Assembly: GCA_949516455.1 (NCBI GenBank)
Contig: CATILC010000169.1
Location: 1-30,790, forward strand
DNA: 30,790 nt
Direction of reading: 5' to 3'
Source: Flavobacteriia bacterium
Lineage (GTDB): Bacteria > Bacteroidota > Bacteroidia > Flavobacteriales > Schleiferiaceae
Shown: positions 1 to 6,954 of the stretch, piece after piece
How positions within the stretch are numbered: the first letter of the stretch is position 1
Layout of the letters: each line of letters begins with the position of its first letter
The notes under the pieces: generated by a model
Told to the model about the DNA's origin: nothing
What the model saw: only the letters and a program-made list of their open reading frames with translations
Databases searched by the model: none
Position numbers and translations under genes: made by a program

Positions 1-1263
1 AAGAAAGATGCCCTTGGCCGTTTGGTCAGCTATGAGATGGGCAAATCCCTGCAGGAGGGTTTTGGTGAAGTACAGGAAATGATCGATATCTGTGACTTCG
101 CCGTTGGTCTTTCCCGACAGCTCTACGGGTTGACCATGAAAAGTGAGCGGCCACAGCACCATATGATGGAACAATGGCATCCACTGGGTGTGGTTGGCAT
201 CATTTCGGCCTTCAACTTTCCTGTGGCCGTATGGGCTTGGAACGCAGCAATGGCTTGGGTATGTGGTGATGTGTGCGTCTGGAAACCCAGTGAAAAGACT
301 CCTCTATGCGGTTTGGCCTGTCAAAACATCATTACCGATGTGCTTGAGGAAAACGATCTTCCACTGGGGATCAGCAATTTGATCAATGGCGATCACCAAG
401 CCGGTGAATGGCTGACCTCAGATGAGCGCATTCCATTGGTTTCTGCAACCGGATCGACACGCATGGGAAGGATCGTAGGTGCGGCAGTAGCACAGCGATT
501 TGGAAAGAGCATTCTGGAGTTGGGAGGAAACAATGCGGTGATCGTTGATGAAGACGCCGATCTTGAAATGACCCTTCGCGCTGTGGTCTTTGGCGCAGTA
601 GGAACCGCCGGACAGCGCTGCACCAGTACACGCAGAGTGATCATTCATGAAAGTCGGTATGAACAGATCAAAGAAGCCCTGATCAACGCATACAAGCAGA
701 TCAAGATCGGTGATCCATTGGACGAGACCAATCATGTTGGACCCCTGATCGATACCCAGTCTGTGGATCTCTACCTGGATGCGATAAAACAGATCACAGC
801 ACAAGGCGGAAATATCCTTGTAGAAGGCGGTCGATTGGAAGGAAAGGGATTTGAAAGCGGTTGCTATGTCAGGCCCTGTATTGCTGAAGTGGAGAATCAT
901 ATGCCCATCGTGCAACACGAAACCTTTGCACCCATCCTGTACCTCATGAAGTTCTCGGATCGTGAAGAAGCGATCTCGATGCAGAACAACGTCCCTCAGG
1001 GATTGAGCTCTGCTGTTATGACCAACAATATGCAATTCGCACAAAAATTCATCAGTGCCAGCGGTTCAGACTGCGGGATTGCCAATGTGAACATTGGTAC
1101 GTCCGGGGCGGAGATCGGAGGCGCTTTTGGAGGGGAAAAAGAGACAGGAGGAGGTAGAGAGTCCGGTTCAGATGCCTGGAAAGGTTATATGCGCAGACAG
1201 ACCAATACGGTCAATTATGGGAATGATCTGCCATTGGCTCAAGGGATCAAATTCGATTTCTAG
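1..1263 (+). CDS. Aldehyde dehydrogenase, ALDH7 (alpha-aminoadipic semialdehyde dehydrogenase-like), 5' partial
   Basis: NAD(P)-dependent oxidation of an aldehyde to an acid. The closest recognised type is ALDH7/antiquitin, which oxidises alpha-aminoadipic semialdehyde in lysine catabolism. The frame is open from base 1 (KKDALGRLVSYEMGK...), so the start lies off the left edge; about 420 residues are present and roughly 90 N-terminal ones are missing compared with the ~510-residue family. Visible signatures are the general-base Glu in LELGGNN (codon 517-519), the nucleophile Cys in GTAGQRCTSTRR (codon 619-621) and the ALDH7-like C-terminal stretch GGAFGGEKETGGGRESGSDAW. The enzyme is cytoplasmic. 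The stop codon TAG interlocks with that of the convergent NUDIX gene. The family is certain; the exact substrate is inferred from the ALDH7-type motifs. Confidence 0.93.
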   Translation, partial: KKDALGRLVSYEMGKSLQEGFGEVQEMIDICDFAVGLSRQLYGLTMKSERPQHHMMEQWHPLGVVGIISAFNFPVAVWAWNAAMAWVCGDVCVWKPSEKTPLCGLACQNIITDVLEENDLPLGISNLINGDHQAGEWLTSDERIPLVSATGSTRMGRIVGAAVAQRFGKSILELGGNNAVIVDEDADLEMTLRAVVFGAVGTAGQRCTSTRRVIIHESRYEQIKEALINAYKQIKIGDPLDETNHVGPLIDTQSVDLYLDAIKQITAQGGNILVEGGRLEGKGFESGCYVRPCIAEVENHMPIVQHETFAPILYLMKFSDREEAISMQNNVPQGLSSAVMTNNMQFAQKFISASGSDCGIANVNIGTSGAEIGGAFGGEKETGGGRESGSDAWKGYMRRQTNTVNYGNDLPLAQGIKFDF

Positions 1264-1817
1264 AACCCCTTTCGCTTTATGTACAATCGCTGAAGAGCGG
1301 CTACACTGATGCTGTCGGTTATTTCACCATTGAGCGCCATCTCAATGGCTTCATCTACCGGCAGGCGTTTGATCTGAAGCTGCTCGGTTTCTTCGGGAAA
1401 GGCCTTTGTTTCCTTTAAACCGCTCGCACAGTAGATCAAAGCATGTTCGTCACTGACACTGTTGCTTAGGTGCATTTCCATCAAGAATTCCCAGTGTTCA
1501 GCAACCAGTCCACACTCTTCTTCGAGTTCTCTTTGTGCCGATATCAGCGGATCGATCCCTAGAGGGCCCCCACCTTCGGGTATTTCCCAGGAAAAACTAT
1601 CCAATGGATATCTGTACTGACCTACGAGCCAGGTATGGTCCTGGTGGTCGACTGGAATGATCCCTATTGCCATATTCTTGAAGTGCACCTTTCCGTAAAT
1701 GCCCGCCCCTCCATTGGGATTGATGACCTCGTGATGCTCCACGCGGATCCATGGATTGTCGTAGGAGGTGCTGCGTGAAATACATTTCCACGGGTTGGTT
1801 TCATTATCTCTTGACAT
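1260..1817 (-). CDS. NUDIX hydrolase, ADP-ribose pyrophosphatase-like
   Basis: Probably hydrolyses a nucleoside diphosphate linked to another moiety, such as ADP-ribose or an ADP-sugar. About 185 residues from the chosen ATG at 1815-1817 (MSRDNETNPW...). Longer in-frame starts would run deeper into the upstream MORN gene, and GGAG lies about 12 nt before this ATG. The Nudix box is recognisable as PEGGGPLGIDPLISAQ followed by RELEEECGL, so the metal-binding RE..EE core is intact. The Glu expected eight residues before the Arg (GX5E) is Ile. The sequence SWEIPEGG before the box is typical of ADP-ribose pyrophosphatases. The start overlaps the MORN gene end by 14 bp, so the two are probably co-transcribed and translationally coupled. 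The substrate is not determined. Confidence 0.9.
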   Translation of the reverse strand: MSRDNETNPWKCISRSTSYDNPWIRVEHHEVINPNGGAGIYGKVHFKNMAIGIIPVDHQDHTWLVGQYRYPLDSFSWEIPEGGGPLGIDPLISAQRELEEECGLVAEHWEFLMEMHLSNSVSDEHALIYCASGLKETKAFPEETEQLQIKRLPVDEAIEMALNGEITDSISVAALQRLYIKRKGF

Positions 1818-3357
1818 GGTCCACTTTAACTCCGTTATATCTGATCTCGTTGCCTTGCGCATCGAATTCAATGGTCAGATTACGCACACCTTGCTCATTG
1901 AAAAATTCCCATAATCCCACACGTTTCCCAAAGGACATTTTACCCCTCCTCTTTATTTTTCCACTGGGATAGTAGTACAAATGCATCCCTGTTTCTTTAC
2001 CGCTCTCATAAGCGCCCTCAAAAGAAATTTGCTCTGTATCTGAGTAGGTGTGTACCCATTTCCCTGTGCGTTCACCCTCAAAGAAGCTCCCCTCTTCTCT
2101 GTGGTCCCCAACCTGATAAAACCACTCACCTTCTTTCATTCCCTCGATGTATTCCCCTTTGGCGATGATCCCACCTATTGAATCGTACTCCACACTTAGG
2201 CCGTCCTCTAAACCGTTGATGAACTCTTCTTCTTTCCAAACCGAACCATTTGGATATGACCAGATCCATGTTCCAACTGCTTTATCCTTTACAAAATCTC
2301 CTCGTTGCTCGATCTTTCCATCTGGATAATAGTACTTCCAATTGCCATTTCTTGATCCGTTGAGATATCCGCCCTCATGACGTATTGATCCGTCGGGATA
2401 AAATAGCTTCCAGAAGCCTTGCTTTCTTCCTTTTTCGTCTATTGTTCCGCCTTGTTCCAAGAGCACATCTCTTGCATAGATGCTCGATCGGGTTACGTTT
2501 CCATCGGCATCGAACTCCTTTTGAACGCCGTTTTTTTCTCCGTTCAAATAAGACCCTATAGAACTCATCAATCCTGTTTCTGGATCGATCTCTTTTCTGA
2601 TCTCTACCTTCTCGGTCAAACCCTTTTGTTGTTGGAGAACGCCGTTGATCCAATATTCCGTTCGCACCAGATCGCCGCTTTTTTTATAGAATTTCCAATA
2701 GCCATTCTTAAGATCGTTGGAATACGTTCCTTCCCACTGAACTCTTCGTGAAGGATAGAACCCCATCCAGGTACCCTGACGCCGGTTCAATCGATCTGTA
2801 CGATTTACGGATTGCTTCCGCACCATGACGCCAGATTTATATGTGCGAAGCTGAATGATCATTTTATTGGTATCCAAAACATGGCCTATTCCCTGTTCCC
2901 TGTCTGCAACAAAAGGAATGTCCTCGATCAATCTGCCCTTTTTGTCAAAACGTCGCGTCCAACCTTCTTTTTTTCCCTTCACAAATGATTCCTCCTTCAC
3001 GCATATATCTTGAGAAAAGGTCTTTCTGAATCCATCCTTGATACCGTTTTGATAATCTATGATGAGCGTGAGCTGTCCTTGTTCATCATAGAACTTCCAT
3101 CGATCTGCCAGCTGATGATCTATTCGGTCGCCCTCCGTCTTGAGGTTCCCATTTCGGTAATAACTCTTCCAGTACCCTTCTGGCTTTCCGTCTTTCAGAT
3201 ATCCTTCAGAACTGATCGCGCCATTTTCGAATTTATATTGAACGTAGGCCGAAGAGTCTGGTTTCTGGGCCACAAGGCCTGAGCATATATATATAAATAG
3301 AAGTGTTAAGAAGTGTACATTCTTAAAAGAGTATAATGCTGTATATGGTCGGTTCAT
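1804..3357 (-). CDS. Secreted MORN/YwqK-type repeat protein
   Basis: 517 residues. It begins with a Sec signal peptide (hydrophobic run LTLLFIYICSGLVAQ, cleavage likely near residue 30). The rest is almost entirely repeats of about 23 residues of the form G-x-W-x-x-Y-x-x-G-x-(I/L)-x-x-E-G-x-(Y/F)-x-x-G-x-x-x-G, for example GFWKLFYPDGSIRHEGGYLN and GNWKYYYPDGKIEQRGDFVK. I count roughly 14 units. This matches the MORN_2/YwqK family (the YwqK antitoxin annotation of some members is a family label, not evidence here). No catalytic domain, transmembrane helix or lipobox is visible. Such repeats make beta-hairpin solenoids, so a periplasmic or surface binding role is possible, but the function is unknown. 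It overlaps the NUDIX gene downstream. Its 5' leader contains a hairpin at 3369-3387. Confidence 0.88.
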   Translation of the reverse strand: MNRPYTALYSFKNVHFLTLLFIYICSGLVAQKPDSSAYVQYKFENGAISSEGYLKDGKPEGYWKSYYRNGNLKTEGDRIDHQLADRWKFYDEQGQLTLIIDYQNGIKDGFRKTFSQDICVKEESFVKGKKEGWTRRFDKKGRLIEDIPFVADREQGIGHVLDTNKMIIQLRTYKSGVMVRKQSVNRTDRLNRRQGTWMGFYPSRRVQWEGTYSNDLKNGYWKFYKKSGDLVRTEYWINGVLQQQKGLTEKVEIRKEIDPETGLMSSIGSYLNGEKNGVQKEFDADGNVTRSSIYARDVLLEQGGTIDEKGRKQGFWKLFYPDGSIRHEGGYLNGSRNGNWKYYYPDGKIEQRGDFVKDKAVGTWIWSYPNGSVWKEEEFINGLEDGLSVEYDSIGGIIAKGEYIEGMKEGEWFYQVGDHREEGSFFEGERTGKWVHTYSDTEQISFEGAYESGKETGMHLYYYPSGKIKRRGKMSFGKRVGLWEFFNEQGVRNLTIEFDAQGNEIRYNGVKVDHVKR

Positions 3358-3368
3358 AAAGTGGAAAC

Positions 3369-3392
3369 AAAGAGTGTCAAACTCTTTTTTTT
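3369..3392 (+). terminator. Hairpin with T-tract: intrinsic terminator on + strand, leader hairpin on - strand
   Basis: The stem AAAGAGT / ACTCTTT (7 bp) encloses the loop GTCAA, and eight T residues run from 3385 to 3392. Read on the plus strand this has the form of a rho-independent terminator, yet no plus-strand gene lies within 2 kb upstream. Read on the minus strand it is a hairpin in the leader of the MORN gene, ending 11 nt before its ATG, where it could mask ribosome access. The stem is short and AT-rich, so its strength is uncertain. Confidence 0.4.
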
Positions 3393-3715
3393 ATTGAAAA
3401 CGAATATCCATTCACAAAGAGTACACAAGCAAATTGAATTTAAGTTCTTCTTTTTCAAATCAGTGAGGCGGCTATTCACAAGATCGCATATAATGGAAGC
3501 GGAACAAAAAGTGCGTAAAGATGAGAGCGTTCGTTGTTTATTAATAGAGATGTTGGGTCAATTGTCTATGAAAAAAGGATTGTAAAAAGTGTTTGCATGA
3601 ATTGGCCTGAACCCGTATTAATACATCATCCGTATTGTTTGATTTTAAAGATTTCAACTGTTTTACAGGGTTATTCCACCAATAAAGCCAAGAGCAGTTG
3701 AAAAAGTCATCCATA

Positions 3716-3747
3716 TTGGAAGGGGTTCGCAGACTTTTTAGAATTTG
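3716..3747 (+). promoter_or_regulatory. Possible promoter of the rpiB operon
   Basis: TTG at 3716-3718 is followed 20 bases later by TAGAATTTG (3739-3747). This resembles the Bacteroidetes -33 TTG / -7 TAnnTTTG pair but has one extra base inside the -7 element. It lies 45 bp upstream of the rpiB ATG. It is weaker than the exact matches elsewhere in the window. Confidence 0.3.
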
Positions 3748-3792
3748 TTAATCAACTTGCATCTCTGATTCAATCAATAACATCCATCCACA

Positions 3793-4233
3793 ATGAAGAT
3801 AGCCATAGGGAGCGACCATGCGGGATTTGAGCTCAAAGAGATACTATCAGATCACATCAAGAATTCTGGACACAGCATAGAAGACTTTGGTTGTTATGGG
3901 CCGGAGCGGGCAGATTACCCAGACCATGCCCATCCCCTGGCACAAAGTGTACAACAAGGTCAGAACGAAAGAGGTGTGGTCATCTGTGGAAGTGGAAATG
4001 GAATCAATATGACGGTCAATAAATACAAAGGAGTGCGGTCGGCATTGTGCTGGGATCCTGAATTGGCGGAAATGGCCAGAGCACACAACGATGCGAATGT
4101 TCTTGCATTGCCTGCACGCTACATCAGCGTTGAAAAAGCAATGGAGTGCCTTGTGGCTTTCCTGAACACGCCCTTTGAAGGCGGAAGACACGAAAAGAGG
4201 GTAGAGAAGATCAGCTCAAACATCGAACAATGA
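3793..4233 (+). CDS. rpiB: Ribose-5-phosphate isomerase B
   Basis: Interconverts ribose 5-phosphate and ribulose 5-phosphate in the cytoplasmic pentose phosphate pathway. 146 residues, the normal length for the RpiB/LacAB family. The N-terminus MKIAIGSDHAGFELK carries the substrate-binding SDHAG motif. Cys65 in VVICGSGNGINMTVNK is the expected catalytic cysteine in its anion-hole loop. HNDANVLALPAR is the usual later motif. The start is the first ATG of the frame and fits the family N-terminus exactly. It is first in a plus-strand trio, and its TGA stop overlaps the next ATG (ATGA). It supplies ribose 5-phosphate, the substrate of the Prs enzyme encoded at 14184-15116, although the two are not in one operon. 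Confidence 0.96.
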   Translation: MKIAIGSDHAGFELKEILSDHIKNSGHSIEDFGCYGPERADYPDHAHPLAQSVQQGQNERGVVICGSGNGINMTVNKYKGVRSALCWDPELAEMARAHNDANVLALPARYISVEKAMECLVAFLNTPFEGGRHEKRVEKISSNIEQ

Positions 4234-5087
4234 ATGTATACTCTTTAAATACGGGCTATTTTAAACTGGATGGAGGTGCCATGTTCGGAGTGGTTCCAAA
4301 AAGCCTTTGGAGCAGAACAAATCCAGCAGATGAAAGAAATATGTGTCGCTGGGCCATGCGCTCGCTTTTGATCGAACAGGGTGACCGACTGATATTGGTG
4401 GATACGGGCATTGGGGACAAGCAGAGTGATAAGTTCTTTAGTTACTATTATCTCCATGGCGAGGATGATCTGGAGAAGAATCTAAATGCGCTGGGTTTCA
4501 GTCATACGGACATAACAGATGTCCTTTTAACCCATTTGCATTTCGATCATGTGGGCGGCGCTGTCAAAAGAAATGCCAACGGGATCCTTGAACCCGCTTT
4601 TCCAAATGCCCATTATTGGAGCAATGAACGTCATTGGAATTGGGCAGTTCAACCCAATGCGCGTGAGAAAGCCTCTTTTCTGAAAGAAAATATGCTCCCC
4701 CTCCAGGAAAGTGGCCAACTGAAGTTCATAAATGCGGCTGAAAACGAACATCAGGTGTCCACGGATTTGGGTTTTGATGTTATCCTGGTGCACGGGCACA
4801 CAGAATCTCAAATGTTGCCGCTCATAGAAAAAGATGGACAACAAATACTGTTTGCCGCAGATCTCTTGCCTTCTGTTGGACACATCCCTTTACCTTATGT
4901 ACTTGGGTATGATACCCGCCCTTTACTCACCCTTGACGAGAAAAAAAGAATTCTGGATAAAGTGGCAGACCAAGACATTCTGTTGTTCCTTGAACATGAT
5001 CCAGATAATGAATGCGCGCGTTTGAAGCAATCTGAAAGGGGACCTGTTCTCAGTTCGGTGCACACATTAAAAGAGGAATTTAAATGA
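4230..5087 (+). CDS. Metallo-beta-lactamase-fold hydrolase
   Basis: 285 residues, with no signal peptide, so probably cytoplasmic. The zinc motif HxHxDH is THLHFDHVGG, with His102, His104, Asp106 and His107. Later family landmarks are a His in VHGHTESQ, an Asp in FAADLLP and a C-terminal His in FLEHDPDNE. Together these give the full two-metal site of the glyoxalase II / lactonase / MBL superfamily. The N-terminal stretch (LNTGYFKLDGGAMFGVVPKSLW) is typical of MBL-fold proteins annotated near AHL lactonases, but the substrate cannot be assigned from sequence. It overlaps rpiB by four bases (ATGA) at its start and the M1 peptidase by four bases at its end, so the three are likely translated from one message. 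Confidence 0.9.
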   Translation: MNVYSLNTGYFKLDGGAMFGVVPKSLWSRTNPADERNMCRWAMRSLLIEQGDRLILVDTGIGDKQSDKFFSYYYLHGEDDLEKNLNALGFSHTDITDVLLTHLHFDHVGGAVKRNANGILEPAFPNAHYWSNERHWNWAVQPNAREKASFLKENMLPLQESGQLKFINAAENEHQVSTDLGFDVILVHGHTESQMLPLIEKDGQQILFAADLLPSVGHIPLPYVLGYDTRPLLTLDEKKRILDKVADQDILLFLEHDPDNECARLKQSERGPVLSSVHTLKEEFK

Positions 5088-6934
5088 ACAAGAAGGCATT
5101 GATCGCAGCGGCGATATTCCTCAGTGGTTTACTCCACGGACAAAGAAGGGGTTATTGGCAGCAGTACATCGACTACAATATTCAGGTTCGGCTGAATGTG
5201 GAAGACAACACCTTTAGCGGTACTCAGTCCATTCGCTATCAGAACAACAGCCCAGACACGCTGAACACATTGTTCTTTCATCTTTATTTCAATGCGTTTG
5301 CCCCAGGAAGTATGATGGACGAGAGGTCTCAGAGTCTTCCAGATCCAGATAGGAGAGTGGGAAACCGCATTTCGGGTTTGAAAAGAGATGAGATCGGATA
5401 CCATCGAATAGAGAAATTGGAAGTGAACGGTAACTCGCCTGCATTTGATATTCAAGGCACCCTGATGCGCGTGGATCTGACTGAGCCGATCGTTCCTGGA
5501 GCTGTTGCAGAAGTTCAAATGAGTTATCAGAGTCAGGTGCCCAAACAGATCAGGCGAAGCGGAAGGGACAACAAAGAAGGTGTTGAGTACACCATGACGC
5601 AGTGGTATCCCAAAATGGCTGAGTACTCCGACAGGGGTTGGCACACCCAACAATATGTGAACCGAGAGTTCTTCGGTGTGTACGGAAACTATGATGTACA
5701 CATCACTTTGGATTCGGATTACGTCCTGGCGGGAACAGGTGTTTTACAGAACGCCTGCGATCTGAATCAAATGGTAGCTGAGGTCTATTGCCGGAAGGAA
5801 GTAGACGGGTTGCCGCCAACCGAACCAGAGCAGACCTGGCATTTTCGAGCGGAAAGGGTCCATGATTTTGCCTGGGCAGCGGACGACGACTTTGTGATCC
5901 AACACGAAAAGATTGACAGTACAGACCTGTATTTCGTTCGCTTGAACAGTACAGATAGAGAAAGTTGGGAAGTCATGGCGGCATTGACGGTTCGAATGTT
6001 CGAATTGATGAATAAAGAATTTGGTCGGTATCCGTATCCGCAATTTTCCGTCATCCAAGGAGGAGATGGAGGAATGGAATATCCCATGTGTACCATGGTC
6101 TTGGGCAATGGAGCGAAAGACAACCCAACGGGATTCATGGGCCTGGTTGTCCACGAAAGTGTGCACAGCTGGTATTACGGAGTATTGGGTTTTGACGAGC
6201 AGCGCTATCCGTGGATGGACGAGGGGTTCACCACCTATGCTGAAGACGTGATGATGGACATGATATTCAATGAGGGAAAGAAAATAAATCCACACAGCTC
6301 GAGCTACAGAAGCTATAATTATCTCCGTTCCAAAGGATGGCAGGAACCACTGACGACACCTGCAGATCATTTTAGCCGCAACAGATCGTACAGCGTAGGT
6401 TCCTATTCCATGGGAAGTTTGTATCTCTCGCAGCTGGAATACATCGTTGGTAAGGAAACGCTAAGAGCCTCTTTGAGGGCCTTCTATCAGAAGTGGAAAT
6501 TCGCTCATCCCGGACCAGACGATCTCTTGCGCATCATCGAAAAAAAGAGTGGAATGCAGCTTCATTGGTTCAGCGACTTGTGGACAGGTACTACACAAGG
6601 AATAGATTACGCCCTGGACGATGTTCGTTCAGGCGGCAAGGAAATGACGGCTCTATCCCTGAAGAGGAATGGTGATTTTCCCATGCCCCTGGAGATCCGC
6701 ATCACCACCATTCATGGGGATACCAGATGGATATATGTGCCGACCGACCTGACGACCATACCGAAAAAGGGAAATTATACCTACGCTGAAGTCTGGCCTT
6801 GGACTCGGGTCAGTCAGCAAGCTTTGATCCCTGTTCCGTTCAGAGAGATCCAAGAGGTTGAGATCGATCCATATGGATGGATGGCAGATACGGACCGAAG
6901 CAATAACGATTGGACCAAGGAAAAGGAGAAGTAG
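5084..6934 (+). CDS. Secreted M1-family zinc aminopeptidase-like protein
   Basis: 616 residues. A Sec signal peptide (MNKKALIAAAIFLSGLLHGQ) targets it to the periplasm or outside. An M1-type N-terminal beta domain occupies about residues 25-220. The exopeptidase motif appears as GGMEYP (329-334), the GAMEN equivalent of many bacterial M1 members. The zinc site is HESVH at 357-361 followed 18 residues later by Glu380 (WMDEGFTTYAED), a complete HExxH-x18-E. A helical region follows, and there is no C-terminal type IX sorting domain. It should cleave N-terminal residues from peptides. The start overlaps the preceding MBL gene by four bases. The 3' end is 20 bp from the convergent rnr. The family call is firm; the substrate range is unknown. 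Confidence 0.93.
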   Translation: MNKKALIAAAIFLSGLLHGQRRGYWQQYIDYNIQVRLNVEDNTFSGTQSIRYQNNSPDTLNTLFFHLYFNAFAPGSMMDERSQSLPDPDRRVGNRISGLKRDEIGYHRIEKLEVNGNSPAFDIQGTLMRVDLTEPIVPGAVAEVQMSYQSQVPKQIRRSGRDNKEGVEYTMTQWYPKMAEYSDRGWHTQQYVNREFFGVYGNYDVHITLDSDYVLAGTGVLQNACDLNQMVAEVYCRKEVDGLPPTEPEQTWHFRAERVHDFAWAADDDFVIQHEKIDSTDLYFVRLNSTDRESWEVMAALTVRMFELMNKEFGRYPYPQFSVIQGGDGGMEYPMCTMVLGNGAKDNPTGFMGLVVHESVHSWYYGVLGFDEQRYPWMDEGFTTYAEDVMMDMIFNEGKKINPHSSSYRSYNYLRSKGWQEPLTTPADHFSRNRSYSVGSYSMGSLYLSQLEYIVGKETLRASLRAFYQKWKFAHPGPDDLLRIIEKKSGMQLHWFSDLWTGTTQGIDYALDDVRSGGKEMTALSLKRNGDFPMPLEIRITTIHGDTRWIYVPTDLTTIPKKGNYTYAEVWPWTRVSQQALIPVPFREIQEVEIDPYGWMADTDRSNNDWTKEKEK

Positions 6935-6954
6935 CAGATTTTTAAATCGTTCGG

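Larger units (their letters stand above)
3358..3792. other. 435-bp AT-rich intergenic region
   Basis: This is the longest stretch without a convincing gene, lying between the divergent MORN gene and rpiB. It holds the hairpin at 3369-3387; the direct repeat ACAAAGAGT at 3367-3375 and 3414-3422; the perfect palindrome GTATTAATAC at 3615-3624; a CCGTATT direct repeat at 3613-3619 and 3630-3636; and a possible rpiB promoter at 3716-3747. A 30-codon plus-strand frame at 3493-3585 (MEAEQKVRK... to MKKGL) is open but has no nearby ribosome-binding site and no recognised relative. I see no tRNA or known ncRNA fold. Confidence 0.6.

Noticed and set aside
3361..3585. 74-codon plus-strand frame starting GTG at 3361
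   Set aside because: It begins inside the hairpin region, and its first half is a Phe/Lys low-complexity translation of AT-rich DNA. Only the last 30 codons from ATG 3493 are worth a look.
3400..3792. Replication origin
   Set aside because: A few sequences such as CTATTCACA resemble DnaA boxes, but none is an exact match, there is no cluster, and dnaA/dnaN are not nearby.
6935..6954. Terminator between the M1 peptidase gene and rnr
   Set aside because: GATTT/AAATC gives only a 5-bp AT-rich stem with a two-base loop, too weak to call.
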